DNA from: an uncultured Pseudomonadota bacterium
GTDB taxonomy: Bacteria > Myxococcota_A > Polyangia > HGW-17
Reading direction: 5' to 3'
DNA length: 46,800 nt
Assembly: GCA_938004375.1 (NCBI GenBank)
Contig: CALKWH010000247.1
Span: 1-46,800 of the forward strand
This document shows, piece by piece, positions 16,930 to 24,063 of this stretch. The translations under genes and the position numbers were made by a program. Numbering within the stretch: position 1 is the stretch's first letter; the number at the start of each line of letters is the position of its first letter. A model generated the notes under the pieces. The model had not been told where the DNA came from. It did no database searches and saw nothing but the letters and a program-made list of their open reading frames with translations.

Positions 16930-18279
16930 TCAGCGGCACTCGGCCTGGCACACGGCGGCCAGGTCCTGCGCGTGACGCTGGGCGGCGCCGTCGCTCTCGC
17001 ACTCGACGAGGATGCGCACCTTGTTCTCGGTCCCCGAGTACCGCACCAGCACCCGGCCGGAGCCCCCCAGCTCCTTCTCGACCCGGCTAATCTCGGCCTG
17101 CAGCCGCGCCAGACCCTCCAGCGGCGGCTTGCGCTCCACGTCCACGTTGATGAGCACCTGGGGGAACGGATCGAACAGCCGCGCGAGCTCGCTCATGGCG
17201 CGGTTCCGGCGGCGCAGGATGGCCAGCACCTGCAGCGCGGCGATGATGCCGTCCCCGGTGGTGGTGAAGTCCCGCAGGATGATGTGCCCGGACTGCTCGC
17301 CGCCCAGGTTGTGGCCACCCTCGAGCATGGCCTGGAACACGTAGCGGTCGCCCACCTGCGTGCGCACCACGGAGCCGCCCAGGTCCCGCAGGGCGCGGTC
17401 CAGCCCGAGGTTGCTCATCACCGTGGTGACCAGCGTCCGGTTCGCGAGCCGGCCGTCCTGCAGGAGCTCCCGGGCGATGAGCGCCAGGATGGCGTCCCCG
17501 TCCACGACCTGCCCCTTCTCGTCGAGGATGATCAGCCGGTCGGCGTCGCCGTCCAGGGCGATCCCCAGATCGGCGCGGTAGGTGTGCACGGCCTCGGCCA
17601 CGGACTCGGGGTACAGCGCCCCCACCCGGCCATTGATGTTCACGCCGTTGGGGCTCACCCCCAGGGGGATGACCTCGGCGCCCAGCTCGCCGAAGATCAG
17701 GGGCGCCACCTTGTAGGCCGCGCCGTTGGCGCAGTCCACCACGATGCGCAGGTCGTCCAGGGTGAGATCCCCGGGGAAGGAGTTCTTGCAAAAGGTTATG
17801 TACCGGCCGGCTGCGTCCTCGATGCGCCGGGAACGGCCGATGTTCTCGCCGCGCACCAGGGAGCCGCGCAGCTCGTCCGAGCCCATCAACTGCTCCATGC
17901 GGGCCTCCACCTCGTCGGCCAGCTTGTGCCCGGCGGATGAGAAGAACTTGATGCCGTTGTGCTCGAACGGGTTGTGGGAGGCCGAGATGACGATGCCCGC
18001 GTCCGCCCGCATCGAGCAGGTGAGGTAGGCGATGGCCGGCGTGGGCAGCGGCCCCACGAAGAAGACGTCGGCGCCCATGCTCATGATGCCGGCGGCGATG
18101 GCGTTCTCGAACATGTAGCAGGACAGGCGGGTGTCCTTGCCGATGAGAAAGCGGCCGTGCCGCGTCTTGTGCGAGAACAGGTGGGCGGCGGCCTGACCCA
18201 GCCGCAGCGCGGTGTCCACGGTCATGGGCTCGGTGTTGGCCACGCCGCGCACGCCGTCGGTTCCGAAGATCTTCCGCAT
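16930..18279 (-). CDS. glmM: phosphoglucosamine mutase GlmM
   Basis: Converts glucosamine 6-phosphate to glucosamine 1-phosphate, the step before UDP-GlcNAc for peptidoglycan and lipopolysaccharide. 449 residues, normal length. Features: MRKIFGTDGVRG start, phosphoserine loop ISASHNP with the active Ser at 101, metal-binding DGDADR, sugar-binding GGEQSGH, and C-terminal phosphate-binding RYSGTENKVRI. ATG 18279 follows AAGGAG by seven bases. It is the second gene of the K+ channel-glmM-pdxJ-nnr operon. GlmM and the galU gene at 38881 feed the same UDP-sugar pathways. Confidence 0.97.
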   Translation of the reverse strand: MRKIFGTDGVRGVANTEPMTVDTALRLGQAAAHLFSHKTRHGRFLIGKDTRLSCYMFENAIAAGIMSMGADVFFVGPLPTPAIAYLTCSMRADAGIVISASHNPFEHNGIKFFSSAGHKLADEVEARMEQLMGSDELRGSLVRGENIGRSRRIEDAAGRYITFCKNSFPGDLTLDDLRIVVDCANGAAYKVAPLIFGELGAEVIPLGVSPNGVNINGRVGALYPESVAEAVHTYRADLGIALDGDADRLIILDEKGQVVDGDAILALIARELLQDGRLANRTLVTTVMSNLGLDRALRDLGGSVVRTQVGDRYVFQAMLEGGHNLGGEQSGHIILRDFTTTGDGIIAALQVLAILRRRNRAMSELARLFDPFPQVLINVDVERKPPLEGLARLQAEISRVEKELGGSGRVLVRYSGTENKVRILVECESDGAAQRHAQDLAAVCQAECR

Positions 18280-18304
18280 GAATGACTCCTTTCGCCTGGG
18301 CCGG

Positions 18305-19426
18305 TCACTTCCCCGGCTGGACCACCGGGATGCCGGTCATCCGGGCGCGCAGCCGCGCCACGGAGTCGGGATCCCCCATCACGAGCAGCACCACGCCGAT
18401 GTGCAGCACGAAGTCGGCCCCGGGACCGTACTCGTAGCCGCCGTCGGTCGTCTTCACCGCCAGCACCAGCAGGTGCCGCTCCTCCCGCAGCTTCGCGTCC
18501 CCCAGCCGCATGCCGTCGAGCCCGGACACCGGCGTGACCTCGAGCTCCTCGACCCGCAGGTTCTTCTCCTTGTCCCGCAGCATCAAATCCAGGAACTGCG
18601 TGACGTGGGGCCGCACCATCTCCGACGCCAGCCGCATCCCGCCGATGAAGTTCGTGGACACCACCGAGTCGGCCCCGGCGATCTTCATGCGCGCGGCGGT
18701 GTGCAGGTCGATGGCCCTCGAGACGATCCGGATCGTCGGGTTCATCTGGCGGGCGGTCAGCGTGAGAAAGACGTTGTCCTTGTCGGTGGGCAGCGAGCAG
18801 ACGATGCCGTAGGCGCGCGCGATGCCGGCCTGCTCGAGGACCTTGTCCTCCAGCGCGTCGCCCTGGAGCCAGATCAGTTGCCCCAGGTCGGCGAGCTCCG
18901 CGGCCGACTTCTTCAGGATCTCGGGCTCCCGGTCCACCACCAGCACCGGCCAGCGGGTGACCATGAGCTCCTTGACCACGTGGATGCCGGTGTTACCCAG
19001 GCCGCAGACGATGATGTGCCGGTCCAACGCGTCGATCCGCTTCTGCATCTTGCGCCTCTTGCTCATCTGGGAGAACGCCCCCTCGACGAAGAACGTCGTC
19101 ATGGTGGCGGCGAAGTACACGGTCATGCCGATGGTGGCGAACAGGAACACGCTCGTGTAGATCCGCACCGGCATCAGATGCATGCCGGGCAGGATCTCCC
19201 CGTAGCCGGCCGTCGAGATGGTGATAAGGACCATATATATACAATCCAGGACACTCCACGGCTCCGCGCCCGGGATGGCCGAGGAGACATAGAATCGCCC
19301 CATGAGCCAGTAGCCGAGCGTGCCCAGCAAAATGAACAGCAGCAACGTCCCGACCGCCTTGACCAGTTGGCGCGAGACCGGCGAGAGCCTCACGAAGAAC
19401 GGGACAAGGAAGAAATTCTGGAACAT
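18305..19426 (-). CDS. two-TM potassium channel with RCK (TrkA-N/TrkA-C) domains
   Basis: Inner-membrane ion channel of 373 residues. Two hydrophobic helices (about 22-41 and 85-107) flank a pore loop with filter TAGYGE (72-77), where the canonical TVGYGD has Ala and Glu at two positions; both occur in bacterial channels. The cytoplasmic RCK-N domain begins HIIVCGLGNTGIHVVKEL with a GxGxxG loop (about 129 onward), and an RCK-C/TrkA-C domain follows from about 280. ATG 19426 (MFQNFF) has GAGG seven bases before it; the frame opens earlier at a TTG (19447). A candidate promoter (TTGACT at 19475-19470, TTCACT at 19452-19447, 17-base spacing) lies upstream. Selectivity for K+ is inferred. Confidence 0.92.
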   Translation of the reverse strand: MFQNFFLVPFFVRLSPVSRQLVKAVGTLLLFILLGTLGYWLMGRFYVSSAIPGAEPWSVLDCIYMVLITISTAGYGEILPGMHLMPVRIYTSVFLFATIGMTVYFAATMTTFFVEGAFSQMSKRRKMQKRIDALDRHIIVCGLGNTGIHVVKELMVTRWPVLVVDREPEILKKSAAELADLGQLIWLQGDALEDKVLEQAGIARAYGIVCSLPTDKDNVFLTLTARQMNPTIRIVSRAIDLHTAARMKIAGADSVVSTNFIGGMRLASEMVRPHVTQFLDLMLRDKEKNLRVEELEVTPVSGLDGMRLGDAKLREERHLLVLAVKTTDGGYEYGPGADFVLHIGVVLLVMGDPDSVARLRARMTGIPVVQPGK

Positions 19427-19446
19427 GCGCAGCCTCAGCGGCACCA

Positions 19447-19475
19447 AGTGAACGGCAAACGCCGCGCAAAGTCAA
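19447..19475 (-). promoter_or_regulatory. candidate promoter for the K+ channel-glmM operon
   Basis: Minus strand TTGACT (19475-19470) and TTCACT (19452-19447) with 17 bases between. The -35 matches at five of six positions, the -10 at three of six. It is the only pair at the right distance in the gap. Confidence 0.42.
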
Positions 19476-19507
19476 TCCGAACTGGCTTTTCGAATCTGAA
19501 GAAATGA

Positions 19508-19516
19508 TGCTATAAA
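19508..19516 (+). promoter_or_regulatory. extended -10 promoter of the capA pair
   Basis: TGCTATAAA (19508-19516) is an extended -10 (TG-n-TATAAT) in the gap divergent to the potassium channel gene. No -35 is visible at 17 bases, which an extended -10 tolerates. The start codon of the first CapA-like gene is 27 bases downstream. Confidence 0.55.
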
Positions 19517-19542
19517 GCGTCCGCCCGCATCCGGAGGTAGGC

Positions 19543-20655
19543 ATGCGCTCACTCGGTTATATATTTATTCTTTGTCTTCTCTCCCCGACGGCCACGGCCG
19601 CGCCCGTGCGCATCACGTTCTCCGGCGTGGGGGACCTCATCTTCGGCCGGGCGGGCGGGCGCTTCGGGCTCGAGGATCCCTTCCGTCACGTCGCCCACCT
19701 GTGGAAGGGCCGGGACATCGTCTACGGCAACCTCGAGACCCCCATCACCTCGGTCCAGTTGCGCAATGTCCGCAAACCGGCCAACTGCGCCGTCGTGACG
19801 TGCACCGATGACCAGAAAGCCTACCGGCGCCTGCACCGCCTCACCTTCTGGGGCCGCCCGGAGGCCGTGACCCTGCTCAAAGGCGCCGGTTTCACGGTCC
19901 TGGGAACGGCCAACAACCACGCCGAGGATCAGGGCCCCTTGGGGCTGCTCGAGACCCTCGTCCATCTGAAGAAGGGCAACCTCGGGTTCTGCGGCACCGG
20001 CGCCACGGTCGAGGACGCCTGGGCCCCGTACGTGTTCGAGAAGCAGGGCGTCAAGGTCGCCCTTCTGGCCGTCACCGCGCTGTGGAACTTCCCCCCCACG
20101 CGCAAGGGGGCCTTCTACGCGCTCACCGAGTTCCCGAAAATCCAGACCGAGTTGCCCGCCAAGGTCCGCGAGCTCAAGACCAGGTACGATTTCGTCATCG
20201 TCGCCCTGCACTACGGCGAGGAGTACGTCCACCAACCCGAAGGCGGCGAGCGCAAGCTCATGCGCAACCTCGAGGCCGCCGGGGCCGACGCGGTCGTCGG
20301 GGGCCATCCCCACGTGCTGCGGGGCATCCAGGTGATCAACCGGATGGTGGTGTTCTATTCCATGGGGAACTTCCTCTTCGACAACAACCGGGACGCCCAG
20401 GTCGAGAGCGGGGTCGCCCTGTTTGACCTGGTCAAGGACGGCGCGAAGAAGTCCCTCGACAACATCGCCTTCCACCCCGTGCGCCTCGAGGGGAACCCCG
20501 GATGGATCCTGCCCAAACACGTCACCGGCTCTCCCGCGCAGTCGCTCCTGAAGAAGATGCTGCGGCACTCCAAGCCCCTTGGCAACGCCGACGGGGAGCT
20601 CGCCATCGACGGGGACCGGATCGTCGTTCGCCCCAAGGCGCAGGCGGGGAACTAG
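19543..20655 (+). CDS. CapA/PgsA-type metallophosphatase family protein, first of tandem pair
   Basis: Secreted or periplasmic protein of 370 residues with an N-terminal signal peptide (about 1-19, ending ATAA). The CapA fold, a calcineurin-like metallophosphatase-type domain found in poly-gamma-glutamate export machinery, shows GVGDLIFGR, GNLETPIT, GTANNHAEDQG, LHYGEEY and GGHPHVLRGIQ in order. The Asp, Asn, His and GHPH metal-ligand positions are all kept, so it may be catalytic. A Cys pair (NCAVVTC) lies near residue 85. GGAGG precedes ATG 19543 by five bases. There is no pgsB or pgsC beside it, so poly-glutamate synthesis is not supported. It is followed without gap by a paralogue. Confidence 0.88.
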   Translation: MRSLGYIFILCLLSPTATAAPVRITFSGVGDLIFGRAGGRFGLEDPFRHVAHLWKGRDIVYGNLETPITSVQLRNVRKPANCAVVTCTDDQKAYRRLHRLTFWGRPEAVTLLKGAGFTVLGTANNHAEDQGPLGLLETLVHLKKGNLGFCGTGATVEDAWAPYVFEKQGVKVALLAVTALWNFPPTRKGAFYALTEFPKIQTELPAKVRELKTRYDFVIVALHYGEEYVHQPEGGERKLMRNLEAAGADAVVGGHPHVLRGIQVINRMVVFYSMGNFLFDNNRDAQVESGVALFDLVKDGAKKSLDNIAFHPVRLEGNPGWILPKHVTGSPAQSLLKKMLRHSKPLGNADGELAIDGDRIVVRPKAQAGN

Positions 20656-21807
20656 ATGCGTCCCCGGCCTTCCTCGACCGGTCGGCGGCCGCCGGGTTTC
20701 GGCGTCGCCGGAGCCCTGTGGCTTCCGCTCCTGCTGGCTTTTCTGGGTCCCGCCGGCGCGCAGGCCCAGGTGCGGATCACCTTCTCGGCCGTGGGGGACA
20801 TCCACTTCGGACGTCCGAAGAGCGCGCTGCAGAACGTCACCGCCCCCTTCGCGCGGGTCGAGCACCTGTGGAAGGGCCGCGACATCGTCTACGGCAACCT
20901 CGAGACCCCCGTCTCGGCCGCGCCCTACCGCAACGTGAAGGCGCCGCGCGACTGCCGCAAGCTCACCTGCAACCGGGACCAGGAGCACTACTTCTACTGG
21001 TACAATCTCACGTTCTGGACCCGCCCGGCCAACCTCCTGCTGCTCAAGCAGGCCGGCTTCACCCTGCTGGGCACCGCGAACAACCACGTCGAGGACCAGG
21101 GACCCCAGGGCCTGCTCGACACCATCACCCACCTGAAGGCCGCGGGACTCTCCTTCGCCGGCACGGGCGCCACCGAGGCCGAGGCGTGGGCCCCGTTCGT
21201 GTTCGAGAAGTCCGGCGTCAAGGTCGCCGTCCTGATCGTCACCGCGCTGCACAACCTGCCGGCCAGCCGCAAGGGCGCTTTCTTCGCCGCGAGCCTGTAC
21301 CCGAACTACCACACCGAGCTGCCGGCAAAGGTCCGCGAAGTGAAGAAGACCGCCGACTTCGTGGTCGTCGCCCTGCACTACGGCAAGGAGCTCGAGACAA
21401 AACCCCTGCCCATGGAGCGCAAGCTCGTCGAGAGCCTGGAGGCTGCGGGCTGTGACCTGTTCATCGGCGGACACCCCCACGTGCTGCGCGGGATCCAGGT
21501 CCACGGGAAGATGGTCGCCTTTTATTCGATGGGCAACTTCCTGTTCCTCGTCAACGCCGGGGACCGCGTGCAGACCGGCGTGGCCCAGGCGGACTTCGTC
21601 AAGGATGCCCGGGGCCGCCGGCTCGAGAACGTGCTGTTCCACCCGGTGCTGTCCGACTCCGGACCCAACGGCAATCTCCCCCGCGCGGTCACCGGCCACA
21701 CCGCCCGCAGCGTCCTGATCAACGTGAAGCATTACTCGCGGATGTTCCGGAACCCCGAGGGTACCCTCACCCTCGACGGCGACCGCCTCCTCGTGAAACC
21801 GAACTAA
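20656..21807 (+). CDS. CapA/PgsA-type metallophosphatase family protein, second of tandem pair
   Basis: 383 residues, clearly a duplicate of the preceding gene: the same blocks AVGDIHFGR, GNLETPVS, CRKLTCNRDQ, GTANNHVEDQGPQGLL, LHYGKEL and GGHPHVLRGIQVHGKMVAFYSMGNFLF. It has a Pro/Arg-rich N-terminus, then a hydrophobic export segment ending in GAQA (about 36). ATG 20656 directly follows the TAG of the first gene (TAGATG), with no independent Shine-Dalgarno, so it probably depends on translational restart. The two copies differ most in the region after the Cys pair and near the C-terminus. The 3' end overlaps the convergent radical SAM gene by four bases (CTAA). Confidence 0.88.
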   Translation: MRPRPSSTGRRPPGFGVAGALWLPLLLAFLGPAGAQAQVRITFSAVGDIHFGRPKSALQNVTAPFARVEHLWKGRDIVYGNLETPVSAAPYRNVKAPRDCRKLTCNRDQEHYFYWYNLTFWTRPANLLLLKQAGFTLLGTANNHVEDQGPQGLLDTITHLKAAGLSFAGTGATEAEAWAPFVFEKSGVKVAVLIVTALHNLPASRKGAFFAASLYPNYHTELPAKVREVKKTADFVVVALHYGKELETKPLPMERKLVESLEAAGCDLFIGGHPHVLRGIQVHGKMVAFYSMGNFLFLVNAGDRVQTGVAQADFVKDARGRRLENVLFHPVLSDSGPNGNLPRAVTGHTARSVLINVKHYSRMFRNPEGTLTLDGDRLLVKPN

Positions 21808-22892
21808 CGCGGCGGGTGCAGCATCTCGTAGTGGCACCAGGCCGGCTCCCGGCGCTCGGGATCCCAGATGTGCAGACTGTTGCCGCGACACATGTCGAAG
21901 TGGGAGCACCCGGCGCAGCGGCCGGTGCGCATCCAGGAGCGGTCCCGGAAGATCTGGTACCGCTGGTTCCAGACGTCCACGAAGTTCTCCGAGGACGCGT
22001 GACCCTGCCCCATCCAGGCGGGCAGGTTGGGGCACGCCGCGAAGGTGCCGTCAGCCATGATTCCGGCGATGTTGACGCCGGCCCGGCAGAAGTAGACGCC
22101 GTCGCGCACCGAGGGCTCCACGTCGAAGCCCAGGTAACCCTCCTCGCTGAGGTTCACGCGCACGCCTTCGGCGGCGCCCCGCGCGCGCAGGGTGGTCATG
22201 GCGGCGATCAGCGCCCGAAAGTGCTCCGGCGCCAGCAGCAGCTCGGGCTGCGCCGCAGCCCGGCCGATGGGGAAGATGTTGAACACGCGCCAGAAATTGG
22301 CGCCGGTGGCGCGGACGATCTCGTAGGTGGCCTCGAGCTGGGGCAGGCTCCCGGGGGTGACGCAGGTGATGGCCTCGACGATGGGGATGCGACGATCCAC
22401 CAGGTGGCGCAGGGCGCCCACCGCGCGATCGAAGGCGCCGTCCCGGTTGCGCAGCCAGTCGTGCTGCGCGCGGGGGCCGTCGAGGGAGACGACGATGCTC
22501 TCGAGGCCGACGGACGCGAGCCGGTCGGCCACCGACGCCGTCAGCGCCCAGCCGTTGGTGACCATGCCGATGCGGAACCCCAGCGTCTGCGCCCAGGCGA
22601 GGATCTCGAAGAGGTCCGGGCGCACCAGGGGTTCGCCGCCCGAGACCACCAGCATGATCCCGCGGGCGTCCCAGGCGGCTGCGATGTCGCCGAGCACCTT
22701 CAGGACCAGCTCCGCGGGCATCCCAGGGAGGCTGTCGTCCCGGCCGCAGTCCGAGCCGCAGTGCCGGCAGTTCAGGTTGCACCGACGCGTGGTCTCCCAG
22801 AACAGGTAGCGCAGCTCGTGCAGGTCGCTCTCGAGCTTCTGATACAGGCCCCAGCGGGCCTCCTGGAATCGGTGGACGAGATGTCCGAGCAT
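21804..22892 (-). CDS. radical SAM/SPASM domain protein, rSAM/lipoprotein-system type
   Basis: Radical S-adenosylmethionine enzyme of 362 residues. The CX3CX2C cluster is Cys38, Cys42 and Cys45 in YLFWETTRRCNLNCRHCGSDCG, followed by GGEPL, VSLDG and a C-terminal SPASM domain (CRAGVNIAGIMADGTFAACPN and GRCAGCSHFDMCRGNSLHIWD) with the cysteines for auxiliary [4Fe-4S] clusters. The pattern YLFWE...CNLNCxHCGSDC and the terminal CxxC...CxGN-x-xHL...CH resemble the family I know as rSAM/lipoprotein system (TIGR04133). Those enzymes are thought to modify a small six-cysteine lipoprotein, none of which is visible nearby. ATG 22892 follows AAGGA by eight bases. It ends against the second CapA-like gene and follows the P-loop gene by 31 bases, so the two are likely one operon. 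Confidence 0.85.
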   Translation of the reverse strand: MLGHLVHRFQEARWGLYQKLESDLHELRYLFWETTRRCNLNCRHCGSDCGRDDSLPGMPAELVLKVLGDIAAAWDARGIMLVVSGGEPLVRPDLFEILAWAQTLGFRIGMVTNGWALTASVADRLASVGLESIVVSLDGPRAQHDWLRNRDGAFDRAVGALRHLVDRRIPIVEAITCVTPGSLPQLEATYEIVRATGANFWRVFNIFPIGRAAAQPELLLAPEHFRALIAAMTTLRARGAAEGVRVNLSEEGYLGFDVEPSVRDGVYFCRAGVNIAGIMADGTFAACPNLPAWMGQGHASSENFVDVWNQRYQIFRDRSWMRTGRCAGCSHFDMCRGNSLHIWDPERREPAWCHYEMLHPPR

Positions 22893-22923
22893 GGGGCGGT
22901 CCTTTCGCCCGGGGGCCAGGCGG

Positions 22924-23931
22924 CTACTTGGAGAGGGAGGCCAGGGTGGCGAGCGCGCCCTTCAGACCCTCGTGGAGGGCCTTCTGTTCGGCGGGCTCCC
23001 ACCGGTCGCGGGGCTTGCGCACGAAGGAGGTCAGGTCGGCGCGGTTGTCGAAGCGGGCCACCGGCAGGTGCCAGGTGCGCAGGTCGTAGACACGCTGGCC
23101 GTCCTTCTCCACGACGACCGGGCGCTGGATCTTGATGGTGTTCGGCCGGTCGGAGACGCCGAGCAGGTACTCCATGTCGTCGCAGCCGTACTCGCCGAGC
23201 ATGACCTCGGCGGGCACCGAGTGGAAGAGAATGCTGTGCTGGCCGTCGGGCAGGCCGCGCTCGTAGTTCTTGCGGCGGCTCTCGGCGGGGAGGACCCACA
23301 CGTACAGGACGCTGGCGTGCTCGAGGATCTCGTCGGAGAGCTGGCCGATGCTGTACTCGTAGCCCTGCGGGGGGGTCAGGGGGAACGCCGAGCCGTTGGC
23401 GCCGCCGCGGGCGGCCTCGATGACCACGGTCTTGCCTTCCTTGGGAAGCCGGTTCTGCGTGTTGCGGCGGGCCAGCTCCTCCTTGACCTCGTCCTCGAGG
23501 GACTCGGCGATCTCCATGCGGATCCGGTACGGGATCATGCCCAACTCGGGTTCGAGCCCCACCTTCTCGCGGGCGGCGTCGAGGCGGTCGAACAGCCACT
23601 GGGCGGCCGACGGCGGGTTCACCACCACCGAGGCCATCAGGTCGTGATAGTCCTCGTTGAGCAGCTCGATGAGGGTGCCCCACTCGAAGCCGTCCCGGAA
23701 GGGGCGGTTCGGGCCCTTGTAAAACACGTAGTCCAGGCCGCGGGCGTACAGTTCGTCGTCGATGCGGTGCATGAAGTGCACGTACGGATAGTCGTCGAGT
23801 TGGAGCGTGTGACCGAGGTGGAACTCCTCGCGGCACTGCTCGGGGGTCAGCCCCTCGAGGTACTTGCGGACCTCGCTCTTGCCGGAGGCGGGGAGCGCGA
23901 ATAAAAGCACGGTTTTCAGGATGTCAGCCAT
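22924..23931 (-). CDS. P-loop protein of unknown function
   Basis: Cytoplasmic protein of 335 residues. ATG 23931 has an excellent AAGGAGG six bases before it. The N-terminus VLLFALPASGKSEVRKYL is a Walker A motif with Ala instead of the first Gly (ALPASGKS, residues 12-19); the PASGKSEVRK pattern is typical of small-molecule or polynucleotide kinases. Further motifs include HTLQLDDYPYVHFMHRIDDEL, EWGTLIELLNEDYHDL, VVVNPPSAAQWLF and KTVVIEAARGGANGSAFPL, none of which I can place. Charged C-terminal helices follow. No signal peptide. Divergent from the AFOR-type gene (132-base shared gap) and upstream of the radical SAM gene, suggesting a kinase- or GTPase-like accessory role. Function unknown. 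Confidence 0.85.
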   Translation of the reverse strand: MADILKTVLLFALPASGKSEVRKYLEGLTPEQCREEFHLGHTLQLDDYPYVHFMHRIDDELYARGLDYVFYKGPNRPFRDGFEWGTLIELLNEDYHDLMASVVVNPPSAAQWLFDRLDAAREKVGLEPELGMIPYRIRMEIAESLEDEVKEELARRNTQNRLPKEGKTVVIEAARGGANGSAFPLTPPQGYEYSIGQLSDEILEHASVLYVWVLPAESRRKNYERGLPDGQHSILFHSVPAEVMLGEYGCDDMEYLLGVSDRPNTIKIQRPVVVEKDGQRVYDLRTWHLPVARFDNRADLTSFVRKPRDRWEPAEQKALHEGLKGALATLASLSK

Positions 23932-23968
23932 CGGGGTCCTCCTTTTCGGACCTCTCAACTTACAGGAA

Positions 23969-23985
23969 TTGGATTGCGGATCCAA
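23969..23985. promoter_or_regulatory. TTGGAT-N5-ATCCAA inverted repeat in the divergent gap
   Basis: A perfect 6-base inverted repeat (TTGGAT at 23969-23974, ATCCAA at 23980-23985, five-base centre TGCGG) in the AT-richer stretch between the P-loop gene and the AFOR-type gene. The spacing suits a dimeric repressor for both directions. No convincing -35/-10 pair could be fixed on either strand. Confidence 0.42.
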
Positions 23986-24063
23986 AGAAAAAATGAAAGG
24001 ATGGGCCGTCCATGGGACGAAGCGACGGGGGCAGTTCCCCGGGCACACCAAGGAGGCGACGCC

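Noticed and set aside
19543..21807. Poly-gamma-glutamate capsule locus
   Set aside because: Only CapA-like genes are present; no ligase (CapB/PgsB) or CapC genes lie nearby.
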